A DNA stretch of 64,000 nt. Source: Psychrobacter immobilis. GTDB taxonomy: Bacteria > Pseudomonadota > Gammaproteobacteria > Pseudomonadales > Moraxellaceae. Shown piece by piece: positions 17,555 through 26,716 of this stretch (positions are counted from its first letter, which is position 1; each line of letters starts with the position of its first letter). The stretch is from contig NZ_CAJGZV010000001.1 in the NCBI RefSeq assembly GCF_904846065.1, forward strand, positions 1,612,001 through 1,676,000, in the 5' to 3' direction. The notes beneath the pieces were generated by a model, which saw nothing but the letters and a program-made list of their open reading frames with translations, did no database searches and was not told where the DNA came from. A program made the translations under genes and the position numbers.

Positions 17555-18958
17555 TCATTCGTCGTTTTCGAAACTGACGTTTTGATAGTATTCTGGCGTT
17601 AGGTTAATAAAGCGGGTAAATTGCCCTTCAAAGCCCAAACGTATGGTGCCGATAGGGCCGTTACGCTGCTTACCAATAATGATTTCAGCCACGCCTTTGT
17701 GGTCTGTATTCTCATTATAAACCTCATCACGATAGATGAACATAATCAAATCGGCATCCTGCTCAATCGCACCCGATTCACGCAAATCTGACATGATAGG
17801 GCGCTTGTTAGGGCGGTTTTCTAGACTACGGTTAAGCTGCGACAAAGCGATAACAGGGCATTCAAGCTCACGTGCTAGCGCCTTGAGACTCCGTGAAATC
17901 TCAGAGATTTCCCCAACACGGTTGCCATCTAGGTTTGGCACTTTCATCAACTGGAGATAATCGACGACGATAGCGCCAAGCTTGCCATCATGATTTTTGG
18001 CGATACGGCGGCAGCGTGAACGCATCTCAGACGGTGGCAAAGCAGTACTATCATCAATATAGAGATGTTTAGATTGCAAGTGTTGAATGGCGTTCATCAT
18101 TTTTGCCCATTCATCTTCATTCATTTGCCCAGAACGCAGATGCGTCTGATTAATCGCGCCCCATGAGGACAGCAAACGCATGACGATAGACTCAGCAGGC
18201 ATCTCCATCGAAAACACCACAACAGGCAGATCTTCGTTAAATAAAATCCCTTCTGCCAAGTTCATGGCAAAGGTGGTTTTACCCATAGAAGGACGGGCAG
18301 CCACGATGATTAAGTCACCTGCCTGCAAGCCTTGGGTTTTATTATTCAACTCAGCAAACGGCGTCTGTAAACCAATCATGCCATCGGGATTGGATTTTAG
18401 CTCTTGAATCTTATCAATAACGTTGGTCAAAACAGCAGTAATGCCCACAGGTCCACGCTGTTCAGCGCGTTTGTTATGCTGCTCATTGATGCTAAATATC
18501 TTACCCTCAACACTGTCTAAAATATCACTGACGCTCTGGTCTTTAGGATTATAGGCGAGCGTGAGCATCTCATTGCCAGTCGTAATCAGTTGGCGTAGAG
18601 TAGATAGTTCACGGACGCGCTGAGCATAGGCGGTCAGGTTAAACAAAGTCGCAGGGCTTTGACTCAAAATATCTGCCAAGTAGCTATCGCCGCCTGCACT
18701 TTTAAGGAGTTTTTGTGCTTCTAGCCAGTCGTGTACCATGACCGTATCATAGGGTTCGTTGACTGCCGCTAAATGAGCAATAGCATCAAAAATATACTGA
18801 TGTCGCCCTGCATAAAAATCATCTTTGGTAACGATATCAGCAATCTTGTCGTACGCCTCTTCGATACTCATTAAGGACGCGAGCAATGCCTTTTCAATAT
18901 CGATATTGTGCGGCGGTGTCTGATTGAGTAAGTCGTCGGTTTTTTCGTTGTCTGCCAT
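17555..18958 (-). CDS. dnaB: Replicative DNA helicase DnaB
   Basis: The hexameric 5'-3' helicase at the replication fork. The 467-residue protein has an N-terminal DnaG-interacting domain (NIDIEKALLASLMS onward), a linker, and a RecA-type C-domain with Walker A ARPSMGKTTFAMN, Walker B VVDYLQLM, the switch glutamine in VIALSQLNRSLE and the arginine-finger region RPIMSDLRESGAIEQDAD. There is no intein. It is divergent from pdxA across a 338-bp region. Confidence 0.98.
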   Translation of the reverse strand: MADNEKTDDLLNQTPPHNIDIEKALLASLMSIEEAYDKIADIVTKDDFYAGRHQYIFDAIAHLAAVNEPYDTVMVHDWLEAQKLLKSAGGDSYLADILSQSPATLFNLTAYAQRVRELSTLRQLITTGNEMLTLAYNPKDQSVSDILDSVEGKIFSINEQHNKRAEQRGPVGITAVLTNVIDKIQELKSNPDGMIGLQTPFAELNNKTQGLQAGDLIIVAARPSMGKTTFAMNLAEGILFNEDLPVVVFSMEMPAESIVMRLLSSWGAINQTHLRSGQMNEDEWAKMMNAIQHLQSKHLYIDDSTALPPSEMRSRCRRIAKNHDGKLGAIVVDYLQLMKVPNLDGNRVGEISEISRSLKALARELECPVIALSQLNRSLENRPNKRPIMSDLRESGAIEQDADLIMFIYRDEVYNENTDHKGVAEIIIGKQRNGPIGTIRLGFEGQFTRFINLTPEYYQNVSFENDE

Positions 18959-19296
18959 GATTGCCTAATGTGTCAAAAGTCGATATAAAAGAGGGTATAA
19001 ATGGGTATGTGATATCAGAGTTTCATTGGGTGCTGATACAGCAAATAAAACGCCACGTGCCACTATAATTGAAGTACCAAAACCTGAGCTCGGTGTTGAC
19101 TGGTAAATGCTATAATGAAAAGCGAAAGTTTAACACATAATAGGCTTTTTTCGTCACCGATAGACAACTATCTATTCTAGATGACGGTTGTAATAAGTAA
19201 AAAATCATCTATACAATATAAGTGTCAGTACTTATTTTTCCCATAAAAAATACAATAAAATTCACGACTTAATATAAATATAAAGGCGTAGTTACG
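18959..19296 (+). promoter_or_regulatory. Divergent dnaB/pdxA intergenic region with an extended -10 promoter
   Basis: No gene is seen. On the plus strand TGC-TATAAT (19108-19116) is an extended -10 element without a good -35, giving a pdxA leader of about 170 nt. The leader is very A+T-rich near the gene. No convincing dnaB promoter could be picked by eye on the other strand. Confidence 0.4.
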
Positions 19297-20397
19297 ATGC
19301 AAGATATACAAAAAAAATTGCCATTATTAATCACAACTGGTGAGCCTGCTGGTATTGGGATGGATATCGTGCTGCTATTAGCGGCTGAGGGTAAATTGCA
19401 AGATTTTGAACGCCCAATTTGGGTCACCGCCGATAGCACTGCTATGACAAAGCGCGCAGATGAGTTGGTTGCAGCTGATGTATTGAAAAACCCTCCAATC
19501 TGGCAAATTATTGATATCGATGCCGATGACTTTAATTTTAACGTTGTAGAGCAGATGTTGCAGCCAGATACTGACGTGGATAGTTCTTTTATTCTGCTTA
19601 ATATATCTTGTGCTGAGCCAGTTGTCTGCGGGAAAATTAACACGCACAATTCAGCAATGGTTGCTAAGCAGTTAGACGTTGCCCATCAGTTGGCAACCAA
19701 TAAAACAGTGGCGGCTATCGTCACTGGACCATTGCAAAAGTCTGCATTGATAGAAGCCGGTATTAAGCTATTAGATGGCACGATGTTTAGTGGTCATACA
19801 GAGTTTTTTATGCAGCAAAGTGGCTGTGATAAAGTGGTTATGATGCTCGCCAATCAAGCCATGAAAGTCGCGCTTGTCACCACTCATTTACCACTAAAAG
19901 ATATCCCTGCTGCAATTACGTCTGACAATGTACGCCAAACCGTACAAATTGTCGTCGATGAGATGAAAGCAAAATTTGGCTTAACGCAACCACGTATATT
20001 GGTCTGCGGTCTCAATCCACATGCAGGCGAGGGTGGGCATTTAGGTATAGAAGAGATTGAAATTATCAATCCAGTCTTGCAAGAATTTATCAAAGCAGGC
20101 GTCGATATATCAGAGGCGATGCCAGCGGATACCTTATTTACACCCAGACATCTAGCCAACTGTGATGCGGTGATTGCTATGTATCACGACCAAGGCTTGC
20201 CAGTGCTTAAATCACATGGTTTTGGTGATACGGTTAATCTGACTTTAGGTTTGCCTTATATTCGCACCTCAGTTGATCACGGTACGGCGCTTGATTTAGC
20301 GGGACGCGGTGGCGCAAGTGCGACTAGCTTATATCAAGCGTTGAATATGGCTAATGAAATGGCAGACAAATCGCTTATTAATAGACTTCTTGCATAA
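19297..20397 (+). CDS. pdxA: 4-hydroxythreonine-4-phosphate dehydrogenase
   Basis: An NAD-dependent oxidative decarboxylation step of DXP-dependent vitamin B6 synthesis. Seen are TTGEPAGIGMDI, VTGPLQKSALIEAG, GHTEFFMQ, the metal-binding GLNPHAGEGGHLG, MYHDQGLPVLKSHGF and VDHGTALDLAG. The 366-residue length is a little above the family mean through an insertion around residues 60-110. In enterobacteria pdxA is directly followed by rsmA and apaH; the same order survives here, but two foreign-looking genes lie between pdxA and rsmA. Confidence 0.95.
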   Translation: MQDIQKKLPLLITTGEPAGIGMDIVLLLAAEGKLQDFERPIWVTADSTAMTKRADELVAADVLKNPPIWQIIDIDADDFNFNVVEQMLQPDTDVDSSFILLNISCAEPVVCGKINTHNSAMVAKQLDVAHQLATNKTVAAIVTGPLQKSALIEAGIKLLDGTMFSGHTEFFMQQSGCDKVVMMLANQAMKVALVTTHLPLKDIPAAITSDNVRQTVQIVVDEMKAKFGLTQPRILVCGLNPHAGEGGHLGIEEIEIINPVLQEFIKAGVDISEAMPADTLFTPRHLANCDAVIAMYHDQGLPVLKSHGFGDTVNLTLGLPYIRTSVDHGTALDLAGRGGASATSLYQALNMANEMADKSLINRLLA

Positions 20398-20641
20398 GTC
20401 GGTGCCTTAGCGACATTTATCACGCAGTATTGGGTAACTTTAGTGTGAGTAATGGCTATTTATGAATTATCAAATAGGGTTTAATATAATTGGTTCCACC
20501 ATAGCAGTCTGTTATAAGTGGTCTATTAATAGGTTTAGAGAGCTGAAATAGCTGGTTCTGCTAGAGGTATGCCTAAAATACATATTCAACGCACCCTAAA
20601 GATACAGTTTCCTAATATACTGGCATTGCAGGTGAAAAATA

Positions 20642-21250
20642 ATGAGCTATTTAAATGAAAAATGGAAACCAAACTTTGGAATTGTATATACATGGTTTGC
20701 AATGGATAAAAATGGTTTAATTGCTATGATGTTTAACAACTCGTGGGGAGATATACCAAAATCTATTCTAGGAATTAATGGCGCTGAGTTATCATTAGAT
20801 GATCTAAATGAATTTACTTATGAAGAGTCTCAGAAATTTTCTGAATATCCTGTTCGTAAGGATGGTAAAGCTACTTTAGATCTATATTCTAGTCTAATGT
20901 ACAGAGACTACAAGTCTAAAAAAGAGGTTGAAAACTTCATTCAACACGGATTACGTGATGAAAATGAAATATCTGATTGGACTGTTCCTTCCTTTAAAGG
21001 TTACTTTATTTATGAAGCAGTTGAAGGAAGTAATGAAGGAGAAGATTATCCTGTGGGATATGAAGGTCAGACTAAAATAGGAGATTATTTTCGTCATCTT
21101 ATGCCAACAGTATATGGTTCTATTAATGACTTCCCAAAAGAGCTATGGTACGGTATTGCCGTTTCAGATACATTAGATTTTACTAAAGATAGAGTGCTTG
21201 ACAATGACAAGATCAATAACTACTTTCCTAGAAATTATGAATCCAGATAG
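20642..21250 (+). CDS. Uncharacterised protein, immunity-protein-like
   Basis: 202 residues, acidic, with no signal peptide or transmembrane segment and rich in Tyr, Phe, Trp, Asp and Glu. Distinctive stretches are NFGIVYTWFAMDKNG near the N-terminus, SWGDIPKS, GSNEGEDYPVGYEG and NDFPKELWYGIAVSDTLDF. I do not recognise a named domain. Small, aromatic-rich, acidic, single-copy proteins of this kind are common among immunity proteins to polymorphic or contact-dependent toxins. The gene is visibly more A+T-rich than pdxA and rsmA around it and breaks a conserved housekeeping order. No toxin gene is adjacent. The immunity function is inference only. Confidence 0.6.
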   Translation: MSYLNEKWKPNFGIVYTWFAMDKNGLIAMMFNNSWGDIPKSILGINGAELSLDDLNEFTYEESQKFSEYPVRKDGKATLDLYSSLMYRDYKSKKEVENFIQHGLRDENEISDWTVPSFKGYFIYEAVEGSNEGEDYPVGYEGQTKIGDYFRHLMPTVYGSINDFPKELWYGIAVSDTLDFTKDRVLDNDKINNYFPRNYESR

Positions 21251-21362
21251 ACAATGATCCTTTGAATCTGCTACAACTTATTCATAGCCGATAGTTCGAT
21301 GCCTGTATAGCGCACCGAACACATTCCCATAACAGACGTTATTAAATATAAGGCTTAGCAGT

Positions 21363-21581
21363 ATGTTGAATATAAACGATGTTATTAAGGTATCAAAAAA
21401 TATTCAAGACGATATCAGAGCAGGTCATTTGGGTACTGTAGTACATATTTTTGATCAAAATCCCCCTGTGTACTTAATTGAGTTTGTAGATGATGAAGGC
21501 CGTACAACTGAAATGGCATCTCTAAAAGAAGAAGACATGAGCCTTTATTGGGTTGCCAGCACTAAAAAATATTTTAATTAG
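21363..21581 (+). CDS. Small DUF4926-like protein
   Basis: A 72-residue acidic protein. The layout 'start-VIKVSKNIQDDIRAGHLGTVV-...-VYLIEFVDDEGRT-...-LKEEDM' matches the small beta-barrel DUF4926 family, whose members often sit in arrays of toxin-immunity genes. It lies 112 bp behind the aromatic-rich orphan, same strand, with similar low G+C. Probably transferred together with it. The ribosome site before the ATG is weak. Function unknown. Confidence 0.65.
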   Translation: MLNINDVIKVSKNIQDDIRAGHLGTVVHIFDQNPPVYLIEFVDDEGRTTEMASLKEEDMSLYWVASTKKYFN

Positions 21582-21925
21582 TTAACCCAATCATTAAGTA
21601 CATTCAGATGTACACTGATTCAATCTAAAATCCCATATATGTTGAAATCAATTGAGCTACAACCTAAGATTCAAGTCCTCACTGGGAACCATGCTTACTC
21701 TCATAATACTCTTATAATAAACGATTTTAGAAAAAAATAAGGCACTATGTCGATTGCGCTAAGGTATGAGCTGTTTATCGATAAAATGTCTCAAAAATAC
21801 AGCAAATTTACGAGCTGTGGTATAATTTCGTATTACAAAACGAGCCAATAAAAGCGCCTATAAAACCAGTATATTGCTGCCATAGCGCTATAGCCCATTT
21901 ATCTTTTATCGATTAAGACCTTTTT
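21582..21925 (+). promoter_or_regulatory. Intergenic region before rsmA, with an extended -10 promoter at 21818-21826
   Basis: TGG-TATAAT at 21818-21826 is an extended -10 element; no -35 of note. The predicted start is near 21834. This would let rsmA-apaH be expressed independently of pdxA, sensible given the inserted genes. The rest of the gap (from 21582) shows no gene. Confidence 0.5.
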
Positions 21926-22789
21926 ATGTCCAAAATTTCGTTTGATGCTCAGTCTATTACCAACAGCCTACGCGCTGCCAAACACCAACCGCGTAAGCGC
22001 TTTGGTCAAAACTTCTTACATGATCGCAGTGTCATCCGTGAGATTGTTGAGAGCATTCGCTTAGAGCGCGATGACAATTTGATTGAGATTGGACCAGGGA
22101 TGGGCGCACTGACTGAGCCATTATTGGCAGAGGTGGATGCGATGACTGTGGTCGAGCTGGATCGAGATTTGGCAGACAGTCTGCGTATTCGTATCGGTGC
22201 CAACAGCCATCCAAACTTTACGATCATCAAAGACAATGCCATGCATGTCGACTATCGCGAGCTGTATAGCGATGAGCATGGCAAGCTCCGTGTGGTTGGT
22301 AATCTGCCGTATAATATTTCTACGCCTATCTTATTTCATCTGCTCAGCTATGCCGATGTGATTCAAGACATGCACTTTATGCTGCAAAAAGAAGTGGTCG
22401 AGCGTATCACAGCTGACGTTGGTAGCAAAACTTATGGTCGCCTATCTGTCATTATGCAGTATCACTGCCATACCGATTATCTACTGACCGTACCACGTGG
22501 TGCTTTTAATCCGCCACCAAAAGTAACCAGTGCGGTTTTTCGTTTGACGCCGCATATCATTAAGCCAGTCGTCGCAGAGGACGAAGAGTATTTCGCGCTA
22601 GTGGTACGTGAAACCTTTAACCATCGTCGTAAGACGCTACGTGCCATCTTTAAAAAATCAACGTTGCTACCGACATTGAGCGAAGAAGATTTTGCAGCGT
22701 GTAGCATCGACCCACAAGCACGTCCTGAAGTCTTAAGTGTGAAGGATTTTGTGAATTTGAGTAATCAAGCGCGTAAAGTAGAGGTTTAA
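21926..22789 (+). CDS. rsmA: 16S rRNA (adenine1518-N6/adenine1519-N6)-dimethyltransferase
   Basis: Dimethylates two adjacent adenines in helix 45 of 16S rRNA late in 30S assembly (the KsgA function). The 287-residue protein has [11 protein letters not shown], the SAM-binding [17 protein letters not shown], the catalytic NLPYNIS motif, and [11 protein letters not shown] plus the C-terminal NHRRKTLRA helix region. The start is the only good ATG; its ribosome site is weak. It is followed after 96 bp by apaH. Confidence 0.97.
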   Translation: MSKISFDAQSITNSLRAAKHQPRKRFGQNFLHDRSVIREIVESIRLERDDNLIEIGPGMGALTEPLLAEVDAMTVVELDRDLADSLRIRIGANSHPNFTIIKDNAMHVDYRELYSDEHGKLRVVGNLPYNISTPILFHLLSYADVIQDMHFMLQKEVVERITADVGSKTYGRLSVIMQYHCHTDYLLTVPRGAFNPPPKVTSAVFRLTPHIIKPVVAEDEEYFALVVRETFNHRRKTLRAIFKKSTLLPTLSEEDFAACSIDPQARPEVLSVKDFVNLSNQARKVEV

Positions 22790-22885
22790 ATTGAGCTACT
22801 GCCGATTCGTCGTCAAAGACATTTATATGGAAATGACGATATAAAATTTTCACATAAAACTATCACGTAAAAATACTGAGGATTT

Positions 22886-23728
22886 ATGAGCTTTCGCCAT
22901 CAGTATGTCATCGGTGACCTGCAAGGTTGCTATGCGGCGTACCTTCATTTACTTGAAATATTGGATTTTAATCCTGCACAAGACAAGCTATGGTTTGCAG
23001 GGGACTTGGTGGCACGTGGTGAAGACTCGCTAAGTACCTTGCGTCATGTCAAAGCACTTTGCGAGCAAGGCGCAGCCGCGACAGTACTCGGCAATCATGA
23101 TATCAATTTGATCGCTGTCTGGCGCGGTGCGACAAAGATTAAAAAAAAGGATCAGACAGCGCCTATTTTTGCTGCCGATGATTGCGATGAACTGCTTGAA
23201 TGGCTACGTCATCAGCCAGTATTGGCTTTTCCTGATGAGCAGACGGTATTGGTTCATGCTGGCATTCCACCGCATTGGACGGTTGAGGCGGCCGCAAATC
23301 ACGCGCAGCAGTTAGAGTCACAATTGCAAAGCAGTTTAAAGCAGCTGGATCGTTTATTGCCGAATTTATATAGTAAGACTGCTGATGACTGGCATCCAGA
23401 TATTAGCGGCTTTACCAAAATGCGCGCAATTGCCAATTATTTCACTCGTATGCGGCTGTGTAAAAAAGATGGCACGTTAGAATTTAGCTTTGCAGCAGGG
23501 TTAGAAGCGTCTATGCCAGAGGGTTTTTTGCCTTGGTTTGAATGGCAAGTGCCGCGGACTCGCAAGGTACTATTTGGGCACTGGGCAGCGCTGAAAGGTG
23601 AGGTAGACTTACCGTATGCGCGTGCACTTGACGGCGGCTGCGTTTGGGGAAATGATCTATTGGCTTATCGCTTAAGTGATGGAAAAATCATCAGGTCAAG
23701 TGCGCATTGCTTACAGCCAGATACATAA
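22886..23728 (+). CDS. apaH: Bis(5'-nucleosyl)-tetraphosphatase, symmetrical
   Basis: Hydrolyses Ap4A to two ADP, and in E. coli also decaps Np4-capped RNA. The 280-residue metallophosphoesterase has YVIGDLQGCY, FAGDLVARGEDS, LGNHD and, later, VHAGIPPHW and FGHWAALKG, the PPP-family metal-ligand blocks. A GAGG site precedes the ATG. There is no apaG between rsmA and apaH, unlike E. coli. It ends the pdxA-rsmA-apaH group before a strong terminator. Confidence 0.95.
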   Translation: MSFRHQYVIGDLQGCYAAYLHLLEILDFNPAQDKLWFAGDLVARGEDSLSTLRHVKALCEQGAAATVLGNHDINLIAVWRGATKIKKKDQTAPIFAADDCDELLEWLRHQPVLAFPDEQTVLVHAGIPPHWTVEAAANHAQQLESQLQSSLKQLDRLLPNLYSKTADDWHPDISGFTKMRAIANYFTRMRLCKKDGTLEFSFAAGLEASMPEGFLPWFEWQVPRTRKVLFGHWAALKGEVDLPYARALDGGCVWGNDLLAYRLSDGKIIRSSAHCLQPDT

Positions 23729-23810
23729 TATTAAGGCATGGACTCATTTCTATCTCTGCTTTTAAAATGAGGTCATGTCGCAACTATTTGGCTTATCCAA
23801 ACGATTTATT

Positions 23811-23857
23811 AAACCACCAAAACCTTCCCATTAGCTGGGTAGGTTTGGTGGTTTTTT
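23811..23857 (+). terminator. Terminator after apaH
   Basis: AAACCACCAAAACCT pairs with AGGTTTGGTGGTTT (one bulged A) around the loop, followed by T6 in total. The right arm and loop include the last codons and stop of the convergent Gcr-like gene, so the two transcription units overlap here. Confidence 0.85.
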
Positions 23858-26311
23858 GGGTTTAGGTAGTGAGGTTTTAGTATCGCTCGCAGCCTTGTTT
23901 TCAGGGTTGCTGTTATCGCTTTCAGGATGGGCAATCGCCTCATTACCCTCAGTAAAGGCGTTATGCGCTTTATCATATTGAATATCACTACTATAAGGGA
24001 CGCTATTGAGCTCCTCATCTATCAGCCCATCATCGAGTTCAATGGTTTTTTTGGTACTGATATGATTGGTGGTGCTGTGTGTTTCCCGGCTTTTTAGCGC
24101 AGCGTCAGTGTCAGCATTTGAGATGTTATTATCGTAATCTATGTCTGTGATAGCCTGTTCATTTTGCATGCTTTTTTGCTTGGATTTAGGTAGGATTTTT
24201 ACATCAGACAAACGGCGCACTACATAATTATTGGGAATAGTTTGTCCTCCTTTATGAGCGCTGGTATCGTCAAAAATCATATGTCCTTGGCTGTCGATAC
24301 GAGCATACTTCATTGGCTTATCACGTGGCCAGAAAAAGTCTGAAGGATGGGTAAGCATATGGCTGAAAAGCTGCTTGGTTAAACGACTCCACTCCATGAA
24401 TTTGACTTCTTTAGAGCGCAGTGCCACAAATAAGGCGAGCGAGAAGCTGACCATGAGGTTCACCATGCCGATAAGGGCAACGCCTAAAATAGAAATAAAC
24501 ACAATCTGCCAATCCCACTGGTTGGCAGATATATTAAACAGTCCATGCGCCAAATTTGCCGAGGCAAACGCAATGTGGCGAATATCAATCGGTAAGCCAA
24601 ATAAATAGCCAATTGTTGCAGTACTACCTAAGAACACCCCGAACAAGAAATTGCCCATAATGGCGCCAAGGTTGGCTTCTATAAAACCGCCTAAACGCTG
24701 TAACCAAGTTTTTGGTAGTAGGTATTGAAGTAGTTTGTGGCGCTGAATACGGGCACCGATTTGGTTGTAGACTGCCAAGTTATCGTAGTAACCAGCAATA
24801 AGACCCGATAAAAATAAATAGACGCCAGCAATGGCCGCGTGGGGCAATGCCAGTGAGTGAAAGGGGTCAAGATCATGCAGTAAGTGTGCAGCCTTGTCGG
24901 TATTGATCATCGGCGCACCAGTATATTGTAGCCATGCAAAAGAGATAATCAGAGCGACTGGTATCGCTAGCATAATATTACCCATAATCGCCACAAACTG
25001 GGTACGTAAAATATCGACCACCAATTCTGATAATTTATTTAACTGGTGTGACTTTTTGCCAGAACCGTCCGAGATAGTAGAGGCGATTGCCGCCGCCGTC
25101 ATAGCAGGCTGTTTGGTAGCAACCGTACCATGAACGATATGGATAAAAACAAAACCCAATCCATAAATCATACTATTGACAAAGGCGCGTCCCATCGGTG
25201 CGAGGGCTAGGTTATAGGCTAATATCTTAAGCGTTGCCATAAACGCAATAATAAAACCACCGATAGAGGCTTTCTTGAACATTTTTTGGTAGCCCGATTT
25301 ATCGGTACTAATATAATGTTCACCCACGCGGCTGGCATTTTCAGTGACTTTGCGCGACAGCAGCTTGGTATTATTATCAATTAAGTATCCGATACTATAA
25401 CGGCGGCTCGCAGTGGTAATCAGCGCTTGAATCAACTCAATGAGCGCCTGATCACGCTTATCATAATTATCTGCTACCAGTTCAGTTAGGATGCGCATAC
25501 GTTGCAAGCTTTGGTCTAAACGCAGCATCATGTTGGTCAGGCGAATAGAGATTCCTGTTTTATAAATGCGCTTGCGTATCGTGGCAACGATATCTTCGCA
25601 TTGTTCAATCATGACCAATAACGGCGCAGGATCTACCGCTTTTTCGGGCGTAATATCCGTTAAAGTATCAAGCTCATGCGCTTCTCGGTACTGATTGACG
25701 TATAAGACCGCCTCTTGATTTTGTGCCACAAATGACGCTGAATAATTCAGCATTTGCGGATAAAATTCCATCAAATCTGGATGCAAGCCAATACCGCTGA
25801 TACGGTATGACAAAATGATAATCGCGTTCAAAATACTGTTTTTTGCTGTCGCAACTAAGTTTAAATGCTGCTCATCGACTTTGAGTAGCTCAACCAGTTC
25901 ATCCCATTTGTCTTTTTTAATATTGGCAAGCCAGCGCTCATCATAGCGTTTATCAAATAAATAACCGACCAATTCTACGACAGAATCTTCTTGTGGCAGT
26001 AGCGGTAAAAAACGGTGCCCGATAAGGCGACGTAGACTATTAAAAAAGCCCTGATCCGACATGATGCCGGTATCGGTATATAAAGCAATTTGGCGATATT
26101 CAATAATCAGTTTTAAGACGAAACTTGACAGTCCATCTGCATATTCTGGATGTTGACGTAAAATATCAATCAGCTCTTGAATGTTTTGATTGGCTAATGT
26201 GGGCTCTTTATCACTCACTCGTAGCTCATCGATTAGGCGCTTGAGTACCGCAGGATCTGGCACATCACTTAAGGCTGTAATCTGTTGTAAAATGTGTTTT
26301 ATTTCTGACAC
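23831..26311 (-). CDS. Gcr-type 'site-specific recombinase' family membrane protein
   Basis: 826 residues. An N-terminal helical soluble region (about 1-330) is followed by several strong membrane helices (for example ASIGGFIIAFMATLKILAYNLALAP, IAGVYLFLSGLIAGYYDN, GNFLFGVFLGSTATIGYLFGLPIDIRHIAF). A polar, low-complexity tail of about 150 residues rich in Asp, Ser, Asn and Lys ends the protein. This pattern matches the family called 'site-specific recombinase' (Gcr) from Neisseria. No recombinase catalytic motif is present, so the name is doubtful; an envelope function is more likely. Translation begins at GTG (26311) after AAGGGA. The last codons overlap the apaH terminator. Confidence 0.75.
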   Translation of the reverse strand: MSEIKHILQQITALSDVPDPAVLKRLIDELRVSDKEPTLANQNIQELIDILRQHPEYADGLSSFVLKLIIEYRQIALYTDTGIMSDQGFFNSLRRLIGHRFLPLLPQEDSVVELVGYLFDKRYDERWLANIKKDKWDELVELLKVDEQHLNLVATAKNSILNAIIILSYRISGIGLHPDLMEFYPQMLNYSASFVAQNQEAVLYVNQYREAHELDTLTDITPEKAVDPAPLLVMIEQCEDIVATIRKRIYKTGISIRLTNMMLRLDQSLQRMRILTELVADNYDKRDQALIELIQALITTASRRYSIGYLIDNNTKLLSRKVTENASRVGEHYISTDKSGYQKMFKKASIGGFIIAFMATLKILAYNLALAPMGRAFVNSMIYGLGFVFIHIVHGTVATKQPAMTAAAIASTISDGSGKKSHQLNKLSELVVDILRTQFVAIMGNIMLAIPVALIISFAWLQYTGAPMINTDKAAHLLHDLDPFHSLALPHAAIAGVYLFLSGLIAGYYDNLAVYNQIGARIQRHKLLQYLLPKTWLQRLGGFIEANLGAIMGNFLFGVFLGSTATIGYLFGLPIDIRHIAFASANLAHGLFNISANQWDWQIVFISILGVALIGMVNLMVSFSLALFVALRSKEVKFMEWSRLTKQLFSHMLTHPSDFFWPRDKPMKYARIDSQGHMIFDDTSAHKGGQTIPNNYVVRRLSDVKILPKSKQKSMQNEQAITDIDYDNNISNADTDAALKSRETHSTTNHISTKKTIELDDGLIDEELNSVPYSSDIQYDKAHNAFTEGNEAIAHPESDNSNPENKAASDTKTSLPKPKKPPNLPS

Positions 26312-26716
26312 ATTGCATCCCTTGTGGTGGTTATTTCAATCATTGTTATTATTGAGTATGAGCAAAGATATAAGTGCTTTGAATGGCTATATTGGCTATC
26401 AATGTCGCGATATCTACCACGATTGATTGTTAGGTTTTTAATTTACAGCTCACTAATTTGGAAATTATTGGTTCAGAGCTTATTGGTTTCGGCGTTAAAG
26501 ATATTTGTACCAATCTTAATGTTGTGACTTTGCGTTATTTTAATCGTAACAATGCCTGAGCGGTTAATTATTTTGTTAGCAGTTATTTTGTGGCGCTCAT
26601 TATATCGATTGTGGAAACCATCACTGTGATGATATTTTTGGCAAAAAAAGGGACAGTAGCGTGACTGTCCCCTTATCGTAGTGCGGTATGGCTTACTTTA
26701 TTATAAAAGTAAGAAA
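26312..26716. other. Intergenic region, 405 bp
   Basis: It holds the presumed promoter of the Gcr-like gene and the terminator of the upstream acyl-CoA dehydrogenase gene. Otherwise it is A+T-rich with no open frame or repeat that I can support. Confidence 0.6.
26643..26672 (-). terminator. Terminator after acyl-CoA dehydrogenase gene 1
   Basis: On the minus strand GGGACAGT pairs with ACTGTCCC across a six-base loop and is followed by seven T. Confidence 0.92.

Noticed and set aside
20405..21764. CCTTAGCG and its complement CGCTAAGG flanking the two orphan genes
   Set aside because: Eight bases only, at unequal distances, with no target duplication; expected by chance.
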